Shown: positions 1-6,878, counted from the stretch's first letter. The stretch: DNA of 15,941 nt from Saprospiraceae bacterium (GCA_016717145.1 JADKGD010000055.1:1-15941); one strand, 5' to 3'. Program-made: numbers and translations. Notes: generated by a model not told the origin, from the sequence alone.

Positions 1-991
1 ATACTCTACGTTCTTTGTAAAAATTGTAAAATCAGAAGAAGAAGTTTTCTAAACTGCTATTAGAGCAACTTTTTTTTTTCCTTTTTTGCGACTAAGCGTA
101 GATAAAGATCCTTTAATTTCGGATTATACTTATATGCAGAAAGGTGCGAGCATGATAAACAGCTTTTTTGTAAATGCTTATTTCCCTTTTTGATATTGTG
201 GGGTTTATGTTTCTTAAGCCCTGATTCATTATAAACTACATCCAGTCCTGCATAACTGGCAAGTTGTTTGGCGTTCTCAATTAAGGCAAAACCATTTGTC
301 TCTGAGATGATAGAAACAATAGTCATAAATCCAACTCCTTCTATCTTTCCCCCCCAACTTTATTGATCCGGTCATTTAAGTCATCATCTTGTTTGACAAG
401 ATCTTTGATTTGTTTTTCTATTTCTGTCAGTTGTTTCTCAAAGAATGCTAAGCTTGCCTGATTCCTCTTTAAGGATTCTTTCAATGGCTTGTGGGAATAT
501 TTTTCTGCGTGCAGCTGATTTTTAATTTGAGTAGCAATGTCTTTCTTGGATTGATATTCTCTAGTAAGGGCTTTAATGGCCTTCATTAGAGGGCTTGGAA
601 CAGACCAGATCTGCATCTGTCTTTCAAGACCGAATTGAGTAATCATTCTAGCATCAAGTGGATCGGTTTTAGATTTAATACTCAGAGTTTTAGAATAGTT
701 CTTTGTCTTGTTAGGAAGAATGACAATTACTTTCTGATGTTTTTCATTCAGAAAATAAGCAAGGTTTTCATAATAAATCCCTGTTGCTTCCATAACAAAA
801 TAAAGAGGTGCTTTTAATTGTCCTCTTTTTGTTCTGTGCATAGGACATTAACTCCTGGAAACCTTTAATGTTATTAGTAAAAGTTGCTGACTCGGTAATT
901 TGTTGGTTCTGTTGTAAATCAACTGTTCCATAACAGACAGCTAAAGTATCTTTGATACGTCAATGCCAACAACTTGTTTGATAATATCCAT
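1..991 (-). pseudogene. IS110-family transposase, frame-disrupted and cut by left edge
   Basis: This is a DEDD/RuvC-like transposase that would act on the circular form of its own element with a guide RNA. Reading leftwards from ATG at 991, the start MDIIKQVVGIDVSK matches the N-terminal DEDD domain. It is followed by VMEATGIYYENL and by TDPLDARMI, which holds a later acidic residue. The C-terminal transposase domain (below 340) shows GFMTIVSIISETNGF, LASYAGLDVV, an ESG segment and KGNKHL. At least three or four single-base lesions break the frame: near 950 (a base lost after VSK), near 825-835 in an A-rich run, at 346-353 in a G run where one added G joins both halves as VGGGKIEGVGF, and in A runs below 90. 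The last residues lie beyond base 1. Family assignment is firm; whether the element is dead or the sequence erroneous cannot be decided here. Confidence 0.85.
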
Positions 992-995
992 TGTA

Positions 996-1003
996 GATCT
1001 CCG
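996..1003 (-). promoter_or_regulatory. Ribosome binding site of the IS110 transposase
   Basis: The minus strand reads CGGAGATC, with GGAG seven bases before the ATG at 991. This decides the start of the transposase, because the next in-frame protein (VVGIDVSK) carries the first catalytic Asp of the family only a few residues later. Confidence 0.55.
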
Positions 1004-1026
1004 TAATTTGTTTGTTTTTTGAAAAC

Positions 1027-1201
1027 GGCTTAAGGCTTCTTGTGAAACTTCACTCGTAAATTATTCGGGATTTCCAGCTAATGAGGAATCTCTAAGTACT
1101 GTTCAGTTTTTAAGAAGCTCAAAAGGGATGGTGAGTAATATCTTTTCTTCGATATCATAAAAATGTATCTGTACCAAAAACGCTCTACCATCCCTTAAGC
1201 C
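1027..1201 (-). ncRNA. Candidate IS110 guide (bridge) RNA region
   Basis: The minus-strand leader of the transposase is non-coding. GGCTTAAG (1027-1034) can pair with CTTAAGCC (1194-1201), enclosing about 175 nt. AAGGGATGGT (1123-1132) can pair with ACCATCCCTT (1187-1196). The two stems compete for bases 1194-1196, so both cannot form fully. IS110 elements are known to carry a structured guide RNA of roughly this size in the non-coding end upstream of the transposase. Position and size fit, but no loop was matched to a target or donor, so this is a suggestion only. The inner hairpin could instead be a terminator or transposase binding site. Confidence 0.25.
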
Positions 1202-1252
1202 AGTAATTATAAGAACAAAATTATAAAAAACTCTTTTTACCAACATACGAGT

Positions 1253-1412
1253 ATCAAAAGAATATGCTCTCGCAAAATAATTTCTAAAATATTATTCTGA
1301 TTGCCTTAGATGTTTTTTTTTATAGCAGATATAGAGGATTACAAATTTGATCTTTGTAAATACACTACATAATATTTTAACGAAATTCTTTTGATGAGCG
1401 AAAAAGCGAGAG
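1253..1412. repeat. Two crossing inverted repeats in a gene-free stretch
   Basis: ATCAAAAGAAT (1253-1263) is the exact reverse complement of ATTCTTTTGAT (1385-1395). CTCTCGC (1267-1273) is the exact reverse complement of GCGAGAG (1406-1412). The order of the arms means the two pairings cross, which is pseudoknot topology rather than a nested hairpin. The 1202-1498 interval contains no gene that I can support; the rest of it is AT-rich with T and A runs. Confidence 0.4.
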
Positions 1413-1498
1413 AATAGCCTACTGCTTTAGCTGGGGGAAAAAAATAAAAATGCTTCTTGTATTAAAGTTTTATCTCTAAAGATTTGTAAATTCTGTAT

Positions 1499-1672
1499 AT
1501 GGAAAATCCAATTAAAAAATTTACACCAGAAAAAAAATTGTTTCTATCACTTAGTCTCTATTATGCTGCTAAAGAACTTAAAACAGAATCAATTAAAAAA
1601 TTTCATCCTGAATTAACTGAAAAAGAAATAATAGAGAAAGTAAAAAGAATATTTTTATATGCAAGATCTTAA
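1499..1672 (+). CDS. Small 57-residue protein upstream of nucleotidyltransferase
   Basis: The reading frame from ATG 1499 to TAA encodes 57 residues. It begins MENPIKKFTPEKKLFLSLSL, continues with YYAAKELKTESIKKFHPELT and ends IIEKVKRIFLYARS. It is rich in Lys and Glu, has no signal peptide or membrane segment, and looks all-helical. The C-terminal part (ELTEKEIIEKVKRIF) looks like an amphipathic helix. The 3' end overlaps the next gene by 14 bases, implying translational coupling and joint function. No clear Shine-Dalgarno site precedes it. I do not know a named family for it. Small helical partners of this size are typical of nucleotidyltransferase toxin-antitoxin pairs, so an antitoxin or cofactor role is an inference from size and position only. 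The clean frame, the overlap and coding-like composition make it a real gene in my view. Confidence 0.7.
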   Translation: MENPIKKFTPEKKLFLSLSLYYAAKELKTESIKKFHPELTEKEIIEKVKRIFLYARS

Positions 1673-2222
1673 TCTTTTTGCGCTTTACATTGATATACTT
1701 GGGAAGTATCAAATCCCATATTTTGTTACCGGCTCCGTTGCATCTATCGTATATGGAGACCCGAGAGTGACACACGATATTGATTTGGTTATAAATCTTA
1801 ATAACGTAAATATTGAAATTTTCTTAAAAGCATTTCCTTCAGAACAATTTTATTGCCCACCTGAAGAAGTTATTAGAACCGAAATGAACAGAAGTGCAAG
1901 GGGACATTTTAATCTGATTCATCACGAGACTGGTTTTAAAGCAGATATTTATCTTGCAGGCAACTCCGAATTACAACTTTGGGCAATGCAAAATAGTAAA
2001 CAAATTGACTTTGCCGGAAGTAAAATTAATATAGCACCTCCTGAGTACGTGATTGTTATGAAACTTGAATTTTATAAAGAAGGAAATGTTCAAAAGCATC
2101 TATCAGATATTAAATCAATACTTACTAATTCCAGTGATCTAATAGACTTCAGTTTATTGCATAAGTTAATAATTGAAAAAAATTTAACTGCAGAGTGGGA
2201 AACAGTGAAAAGCGAGACGTGA
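1659..2222 (+). CDS. Nucleotidyltransferase-fold protein (MNT/AbiEii-like)
   Basis: This 187-residue protein has the DNA polymerase beta-type nucleotidyltransferase core. GS at residues 25-26 is followed by D40-I-D42 (motif THDIDLVI), and a third acidic residue fits D96 in FKADIYLA. This is the GS-x(n)-DxD...D triad that binds the metal and NTP. Family members transfer a nucleotide to tRNA, protein or small molecules; several are toxins (AbiEii, MNT of MNT-HEPN) and others are antibiotic-modifying. IAPPEYVIVMKLEF after the core resembles the helical tail of AbiEii-type proteins. It overlaps the 57-residue gene by 14 bases, so the two are probably one operon. The last codons and stop (GAG ACG TGA) lie inside a dispersed heptad repeat, so the C-terminus may have been altered by repeat insertion. 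The frame is intact. Substrate and toxicity are unknown. Confidence 0.75.
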   Translation: MQDLNLFALYIDILGKYQIPYFVTGSVASIVYGDPRVTHDIDLVINLNNVNIEIFLKAFPSEQFYCPPEEVIRTEMNRSARGHFNLIHHETGFKADIYLAGNSELQLWAMQNSKQIDFAGSKINIAPPEYVIVMKLEFYKEGNVQKHLSDIKSILTNSSDLIDFSLLHKLIIEKNLTAEWETVKSET

Positions 2223-2309
2223 AACGAAAAACAGGATAGTCAGTCCTCAGTCTACAAGTGGACAGTCTTCAATAAACAGTAGGCAAGAATTAAGAATCTT
2301 GAATGCTGA

Positions 2310-2325
2310 ATCCGCCGCGGCGGAT
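2310..2325. repeat. 16-bp GC-rich perfect palindrome, copy 1
   Basis: ATCCGCCGCGGCGGAT is a perfect palindrome in otherwise AT-rich DNA, followed by CAATGCTCAA. Exact copies lie at 2524-2539 and 3050-3065. It could form a short cruciform or RNA hairpin, or be a REP-like mobile sequence. Confidence 0.8.
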
Positions 2326-2351
2326 CAATGCTCAACACCGAACAAGGAATC

Positions 2352-2487
2352 TTGAATACCGAATTTTGATTTTGATGTCAACCCCATAGGGGTGGAATGT
2401 CTATAGATATAAATTCCAATCAAATTTATTAAAACCCTGTAGGGGTGATATGTTACTTCTTTTAATCGGAGAGACGTGAAACGAAAG
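2352..2487. repeat. 136-bp direct repeat, copy 1
   Basis: This block begins TTGAATACCGAATTTTG and ends at GACGTGAAACGAAAG. It matches 2597-2732 over 136 bases with four substitutions that I can count. It contains a small hairpin ACCCC-ATA-GGGGT and, further on, the related CCCTGTAGGGG followed by TGATATG. Its two copies start 245 bases apart, exactly 35 heptads. Confidence 0.85.
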
Positions 2488-2523
2488 AAGTGAAACGGGA
2501 GACGCAATACCATTAAATGCTCA

Positions 2524-2539
2524 ATCCGCCGCGGCGGAT
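2524..2539. repeat. 16-bp GC-rich perfect palindrome, copy 2
   Basis: An exact copy of ATCCGCCGCGGCGGAT, here preceded by AAATGCTCA and followed by CAATTGAC. The upstream flank TACCATTAAATGCTCA is shared with copy 3 at 3050, so more than the palindrome has been duplicated. Confidence 0.8.
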
Positions 2540-2596
2540 CAATTGACAATAACTAATATTCAGTAGGCAGGAATTTAGAATGAAGAATTTTCAATG

Positions 2597-2732
2597 TTGA
2601 ATACCGAATTTTGATTTTGATGTTAACCCTATAGGGGTGGAATGTATATAGAGATAAATTCCAATCAAATTTATTAAAACCCTGTAGGGGTGATATGTTA
2701 CTTCTTTTAATCGGAGAGACGTGAAACGAAAG
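2597..2732. repeat. 136-bp direct repeat, copy 2
   Basis: This is the second copy of the 2352-2487 block, with four substitutions (two near the first hairpin, which becomes ACCCT-ATA-GGGGT, and two in the following AT stretch). It leads directly into the long heptad tract. A third, partial copy can be seen at about 2983-3015 (GTGATATGTTAATCGG plus GAGACGTGAAACG) with about nine bases lost inside. Confidence 0.85.
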
Positions 2733-3001
2733 CCGTAAAACGGAAAGAAGTGAAACGGAAGATGCAAGATGTTGGATGCTTGATACTTGATTCTGGATGC
2801 TGGATGCTTGATGTTTGATACCGGATACTAGATTAAAAGATTACACCCCTACCCTTTTTTTTAATTAAAAATCCGCCACGGCGGACAGGTTAAGAATTTA
2901 GGAGTGAGTAGTAATTAGTTTGTAGTTAGCAGGCGGAGACGAGAGATTGAACCCAGGTGATGTTACCCGTTGTTAAACCCCCAGGTGATATGTTAATCGG
3001 A

Positions 3002-3036
3002 GAGACGTGAAACGGAAGATGCAAGACGCTGGATAC
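3002..3036. repeat. Heptad repeat tract, short copy
   Basis: There are five consecutive 7-bp units: GAGACGT, GAAACGG, AAGATGC, AAGACGC and TGGATAC. GA dinucleotides fall at the same place in each. The tract leads, after TACCATTAAATGCTCA, into the third GC palindrome, the same order as at 2499-2539. Confidence 0.7.
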
Positions 3037-3049
3037 CATTAAATGCTCA

Positions 3050-3065
3050 ATCCGCCGCGGCGGAT
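3050..3065. repeat. 16-bp GC-rich perfect palindrome, copy 3
   Basis: The third exact copy of ATCCGCCGCGGCGGAT. Here ATGCTCA flanks the palindrome on both sides as a direct repeat (AAATGCTCA before, CAATGCTCAA after). Confidence 0.8.
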
Positions 3066-3163
3066 CAATGCTCAATAATCAATTGTTAAAGAAGAATACC
3101 GGATGTTGGTTAAAAAGAACACAGCCCTTTTTTCAATTAAATATTATGAATACGCCCAAAGTA

Positions 3164-3198
3164 CAGGTACTGGATGCTTGATTCTGGATACTGGATTA
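3164..3198. repeat. Heptad repeat tract, last copy
   Basis: There are four clear 7-bp units (TGGATGC, TTGATTC, TGGATAC, TGGATTA) with GAT at 3173, 3180, 3187 and 3194, preceded by CAGGTAC in phase. It ends with AAAAGAACAC, a sequence also seen after the GGATGTTGG segment at about 3110. Confidence 0.7.
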
Positions 3199-3477
3199 AA
3201 AGAACACACCTTTGTCCGATTCTGAAAAAGTTTCAAAGTTTAATGAGAAATATTTTAATGTAATCAGTTAGATTATAAGAAGCTTGATTTTACGATAATA
3301 TCAATATTTTTCTTAAATTAAGTTGTTATTTTATTTCAAAATAAAGACTTAAGTTTTTAAAATTTTAGATCACAATTTTTAAAATAAAAGGGCGATCTCA
3401 GATTATCACTGCATTTTAACTATTGTTAATTTTTTTGACTCCTGCAGATAAACGATTTTTTAGTGTGAATTTAATTT

Positions 3478-3485
3478 AAAGGAGA
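3478..3485 (+). promoter_or_regulatory. Ribosome binding site of the first cluster gene
   Basis: AAAGGAGA lies five bases before a TTG codon at 3491. It is the best Shine-Dalgarno site in the cluster and decides a TTG start, since the Rossmann strand NILVTGGAG begins directly after that codon and no ATG is available upstream in frame. Confidence 0.7.
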
Positions 3486-3490
3486 ATACT

Positions 3491-4405
3491 TTGAATATTT
3501 TAGTTACCGGTGGTGCCGGTTATAAAGGCATAAAATTAACCACAAGACTTTTAAGTGAGGGTTTTGATGTAACAATACTTGATAATTTTATGTATGGTTA
3601 CGAACCAATCCTGCACTTAGTTGAAAATAGGAAATTAACTATATTAAAACAGGATATCAGGAACCCTATTAGTGATTTACATAAGTACGATGCAATATTT
3701 CATCTTGCGGGTATAAGCGGTTTTCCAGCTTGCGCTGCAAACCCAAACTCGGCAGTTCTTATTAATGTAGAGGCGACCAAGCAATTAGTTAATTCAATAA
3801 GTAAAGATCAAATTTTTATTAATGCATCTACGACATCGATGTATGGTAAATCCGGCAAACCATGTAATGAAGACACCTTGATCGACCCGGTAAGCACTTA
3901 TGCACAAACAAAATATGAAGCAGAGAAGATTGTCCAGGAAAAAGAAAATACAATAAGTCTTCGGTTTGCAACTGTCTTTGGATTAAGCCCAAGAATGCGT
4001 ATGGATTTAATGGTTAATGATTTTACTTATAGAGACATTAAAGAGGGCGCGTTAGTATTGTTTGACAGCTTTGCAAAGAGGACATTTATTCATATTGACG
4101 ATGCAGTTGACTGTTATTTATTTACATTAAAAAATTATGATAAGATGAAAGGCGGTGTTTATAATGCCGGCGGAGATCATCTGAATTACTCCAAAAAAGA
4201 TATAGCTAATCTGATAAAACAAAAAATTGAATACACAATTGTTGATTCCGATATGAAAGACAAAGATCTTAGACATTTTACAGTAAATTATGAAAAAATT
4301 AGAACTATAGGCTATACACCAAAATTAACGGTTGAAGATGGTATTGACCATATGATAAAAGCATTTACTTTTTACGAATACTATTCACACTTTAAAACGA
4401 TTTAA
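3491..4405 (+). CDS. NAD-dependent epimerase/dehydratase (extended SDR)
   Basis: This 304-residue enzyme acts on a nucleotide-activated sugar in the cytoplasm. GGAGYKG at residues 7-13 is the NAD-binding glycine motif. D31 after the second strand (TILDNF) favours NAD over NADP. D55-I fits the strand-3 adenine contact. The catalytic set is Y137xxxK141 (STYAQTKYEAEK) with the Ser/Thr of NASTTSMYG at 111-119. The length is typical of UDP/dTDP-sugar 4-epimerases and 4,6-dehydratases. The start is TTG, chosen from the Shine-Dalgarno site. The gene is intact and ends three bases before the aminotransferase, suggesting that its 4-keto or epimerised product is the substrate of the next enzyme. Whether it is an epimerase, dehydratase or reductase cannot be settled from motifs alone. 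It is the first gene of the cluster. Confidence 0.85.
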   Translation: MNILVTGGAGYKGIKLTTRLLSEGFDVTILDNFMYGYEPILHLVENRKLTILKQDIRNPISDLHKYDAIFHLAGISGFPACAANPNSAVLINVEATKQLVNSISKDQIFINASTTSMYGKSGKPCNEDTLIDPVSTYAQTKYEAEKIVQEKENTISLRFATVFGLSPRMRMDLMVNDFTYRDIKEGALVLFDSFAKRTFIHIDDAVDCYLFTLKNYDKMKGGVYNAGGDHLNYSKKDIANLIKQKIEYTIVDSDMKDKDLRHFTVNYEKIRTIGYTPKLTVEDGIDHMIKAFTFYEYYSHFKTI

Positions 4406-4408
4406 CAA

Positions 4409-5589
4409 ATGAACAAAACAAATAAATTGTTAGCGATAAACGGCGGTGAGCCGGTATCTAAAATAAAAGTACCTTTATACAAACCAACTATTGAGGCAGA
4501 TGATATAGAGGCTGTTACCAATGCAGTTGCTTCTACTTTTGTTAGTGGTGACGGACCTGAATGCCGGGCTTTTGAAAGTGAACTAGCATCTTATCTCGGA
4601 GTAAAGCATGCATTCTTTACAATTAATTGCACTGCTGCACTAGATCTAGCGTTTATGATTAAGGACTTCCCTGCCGGGGGCGAAGTTATTGTACCAAATT
4701 TTACTTTCACATCAACAGCATTGGCTCCAATTTTAAATAACTTAATTGTAAAACTTGTTGATGTAGATCCTCTGTCCGAAATATTGATGTAAATAAAATT
4801 GAAGAAGCAATAACAAGTAAAACTGTGGCAATTTGTCCGATCGATTATGCAGGTTTTCCATGTGATATCGATGCAATAAATGAAATTGCAAAAAAATATA
4901 AACTATATGTTGTTCAGGATAGTGCACAATCTATAGGTGCCGTATATAAAGGAAATAAAACAGGAACGCTGGCTGACGTTACCTGTTTTAGCTTTCACGG
5001 GACAAAAAACCTTATAGTTGGTGAAGGCGGTGCCATTGTTACTGATGATGATGAACTTGCGAAACGAATTATCATAATGCGTGAAAAAGGCACAGACAAA
5101 CACACGTATCTAACCGATCCGCTTAAAAAAGGATATTATGAATATGTTGACAAAGGTAACAGCTATGTTCAATCCAATATTCTTGGAGCAATGGGCAGAA
5201 CTCAGTTAAAAAAACTTGATAGACTGAATAACAGAAGGAAAGAAATTGCAGCTAAATATTCAGAAGCTTTTAAAGATATTAAAGGATTTGATTTAAGACC
5301 TGAAGTTAAAAATATTGAAGGCAATTGGCATTTGTTTAACATACTTGTTGCAAAAGACGATAAATCGTTTTTGCTTGAAGCATTAGACGCTGAAGGAATT
5401 GGTGTTAATATCCATTATAATCCATTGCATATCAATTCTTATTACAACAGAATTTGTGAATTTGATCCAGATAAATTAAAAGGTTCTGTTGAATTCTTTA
5501 ATCGACTTATTAGAATACCCATTTATCCAACATTGACTGATGAGCAGATTAATTTAGTTATTAAAGCAGTTATTAAATTATTTGGTTAA
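4409..5589 (+). CDS. DegT/DnrJ/EryC1-family sugar aminotransferase, one frameshift
   Basis: This PLP-dependent enzyme transfers an amino group, usually from glutamate, to a 4-keto (or 3-keto) nucleotide sugar. The first part has LLAINGGEPVSKIKVPLYKP and the FTINCTAALDLAF PLP-phosphate region. After the break come VVQDSAQSIGA (the Asp that contacts the pyridine nitrogen), SFHGTKNLIVGEGGA (Lys for the Schiff base) and SYVQSNILGAMGRTQLKKLD. These motifs resemble WecE/RffA and FdtB, which make dTDP-4-amino- or 3-amino-6-deoxy sugars. The frame breaks near 4780: one added C after CTGTC restores DPLSRNIDVNKIEE, giving about 393 residues, the normal family length. It starts three bases after the epimerase. 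The break is probably a sequence error; the exact sugar is unknown. Confidence 0.9.
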
Positions 5590-5595
5590 ATAAAT

Positions 5596-6329
5596 ATGAA
5601 AAGAATTGTAAGTATGCAACCATATTATTTCAATGGTATGAATTCTTTGAGCAAATAAAAGCTTTGCTGATATATATGTTTTTATGATGATGTGCAATTT
5701 GTTAAAAGATCATTAATGAACAGAGTGGATATTAAAACGCCGGATGGTACAAAATGGTTAACTATCCCTCTCAAAAATTTCATAGAGATGAAAAATAATA
5801 ATATCATATGCCATGAAGAAGGAAACTGGAGAAAATCATTTAAACCAATTAGAAATTAATTATAAAAATGCACCTTATTATAATGATATGATCGGCTTGT
5901 TGAGGGCATTTTATTTAATACTAGTTCAAGTTTACTAGATGTTACTTTAACGGCGATTAAAACAATTAGCAATTATCTTTCTTTTGATAATGAAAAGATC
6001 TTTTAAGTCTTCTGATCTTGGTATAAAACGGCATAAGTACGGAGAGAATAGTAAAGATTTCAAAAGAATTAGGGGCAGATATTTATATGACTGGATTGGG
6101 TGCTTTGAGATATTTGGAATTCGATCGATTTATTAATTCAGGAATAAGTGTGGAATTTATTAATTATTCAAAAACAAATTATCCCCAATTATATGGTGAA
6201 TTTAATCCTTACGTGACAATACTAGATTTGATAGCTAACACAGGTAAGAATGCATTAAACTATATGAATTCAAAGCCAGTTGATTATAAAGAATTTATTA
6301 ATTCAAAGATACAGCGAAAGAAAATTTAG
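5596..6329 (+). CDS. WbqC-like family protein, several frameshifts
   Basis: The start, MKRIVSMQPYYF, followed after a frame change by WYEFFEQIK, then ADIYVFYDDVQFVKRSLMNR and, slightly further, TPDGTKWLTIPLKN, is the signature order of WbqC-like proteins (about 230 residues). This family is common in O-antigen and capsule clusters; its biochemical role is not well established. The C-terminal part (6087-6329) carries the conserved tail GALRYLEFDRF ... YPQLYGEFNPYVTILDLIANTG. At least four single-base lesions lie between 5625 and 6090, among them a base lost after TATTTC at about 5631, one in the AAGCTTTG stretch near 5660, and one at about 5790 in AATTTCATAG. Total length fits one complete gene. 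It starts six bases after the aminotransferase stop, so it is probably translated from the same message. Confidence 0.75.
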
Positions 6330-6356
6330 CAAAATATAATATGGAAAATTAATTAA

Positions 6357-6870
6357 ATGATCGAAGGAAATAAAATTCATTTAAGAGCATTGACAAAAAA
6401 GATTTTGATAAAACATTCAAATGGCATAATGATCTTGAATTGAAAAACTTGACTCTCTCCCACCCTTTTCCTGTTACAGATGTGCAGGAGGAAGAATGGT
6501 ATAATAGTATTCTTAAAGACAGCTCTAACAAAAATGTTTACTTTGGGATAGAAGATAAATCGAACAATGAACTTGTTGGAATAATTTTTCTTTCTAAAGT
6601 TAATGTGATACACCAAACCTGCTGGCTGGGTGTATTTATTGGTGATGAAACTGCCAGAGGGAAGGGATTTGGTAAAGAAGCTGTTAATCTAATACCAATT
6701 ATGCTTTTAATATTTTAAATCAGGAAGGTTTCTCAAGTTGTGAAAACAAATAAAATGCAATTACTGTTTATAAAAAACTTGGTTTTGTTCAGGAAGGCGA
6801 AATGAAAAAGCAGGTTTTCATTGAAGGAAAATACAGTGATTTAATTTTAATGTCATTAAAGAAAAATTGA
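6357..6870 (+). CDS. GNAT-family N-acetyltransferase (RimL-type), frame-disrupted
   Basis: This acyl-CoA-dependent acyltransferase of about 170 residues opens MIEGNKIHLRAL, passes WHNDLELKNLTLSHPFPV, then has IIFLSKVN and WLGVFIGDETARGKGFGKEA, whose R-G-K-G-F-G is the Q/RxxGxG/A pyrophosphate-binding loop. The end reads AITVYKKLGFVQEGEMKKQV in another frame, the standard GNAT C-terminal strand. The frame breaks at about 6400 (A run after RAL), about 6690 and about 6750. In this position, next to a sugar aminotransferase, acetylation of an amino-deoxy nucleotide sugar (as WecD or PseH do) is the likely role; RimL-type members that acetylate ribosomal proteins have the same fold. Sugar acetylation is an inference from context. 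Confidence 0.8.
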
Positions 6871-6878
6871 GTTTTACT

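Larger units (their letters stand above)
1..1201 (-). mobile_element. IS110-family insertion sequence, partial at left edge
   Basis: The element is recognised by its transposase (1-991, minus strand) and a non-coding leader upstream of it. IS110-family elements encode a DEDD transposase, usually lack conventional terminal inverted repeats and carry a guide RNA in a non-coding end. The left boundary lies outside the window. The boundary near 1201 is only my estimate, placed at the outer arm of an inverted repeat; no target duplication or defined terminus is visible. The element reads opposite to all other genes here. Confidence 0.6.
2214..2835. repeat. Degenerate heptanucleotide (7-bp) repeat array
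   Basis: Much of this stretch is written in 7-bp steps. The clearest tract is 2759-2835: GAT recurs at 2761, 2768, 2775, 2782, 2789, 2796, 2803, 2810, 2817, 2824 and 2831, with unit consensus T(T/G)GAT(A/G)C. Units of the type GAGACGT, GAAACGA, AAGAAGT, GAAACGG lead into it from 2716 with one extra base at 2744. A second phase, with units ending GAAT or CAAT, runs at about 2568-2609. AA-initial units run at about 2327-2368, and AGT-type units from 2242. GAGACGTGAAACG starts at 2214, 2471, 2716 and again at 3002. Heptanucleotide short tandem repeats are known from cyanobacteria (STRR); whether these are related is unknown. No gene lies in it: the open frames are fortuitous. Confidence 0.8.
2836..3490. 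other. Gene-free intergenic region upstream of sugar cluster
   Basis: No coding region can be supported here. 2871-2886 holds an imperfect version of the GC palindrome (TCCGCC-AC-GGCGGA). 2951-2995 carries a local doubling of CCAGGTGAT..GTTA. Partial heptad tracts lie at 3002-3036 and 3164-3198. From about 3205 the DNA becomes plain AT-rich leader with weak inverted repeats (TTATTTT and AAAATAA near 3325-3345). A TTGACT at 3435-3440 could be a -35 element, but no convincing -10 follows at normal spacing. No JUMPstart/ops element was found. Confidence 0.6.

Noticed and set aside
635..817. Plus-strand 60-codon frame inside the insertion sequence
   Set aside because: It is antisense to conserved transposase motifs (TDPLDAR, VMEATG).
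2325..2549. Minus-strand open frame of 74 codons over the repeat region
   Set aside because: It lies entirely within the duplicated block, palindromes and heptad repeats and has no coding-like composition or ribosome binding site.
2214..3200. Repeat-rich region as a CRISPR array
   Set aside because: Units are 7 bp and degenerate without unique spacers, and no cas gene is present.
3230..3490. JUMPstart/ops antitermination element before the cluster
   Set aside because: No GGCGGTAG-like sequence was found in the leader; only a weak TTGACT without a partner -10.
4742..5103. Minus-strand open frames across the aminotransferase gene
   Set aside because: They are antisense shadows of a clearly conserved plus-strand enzyme.
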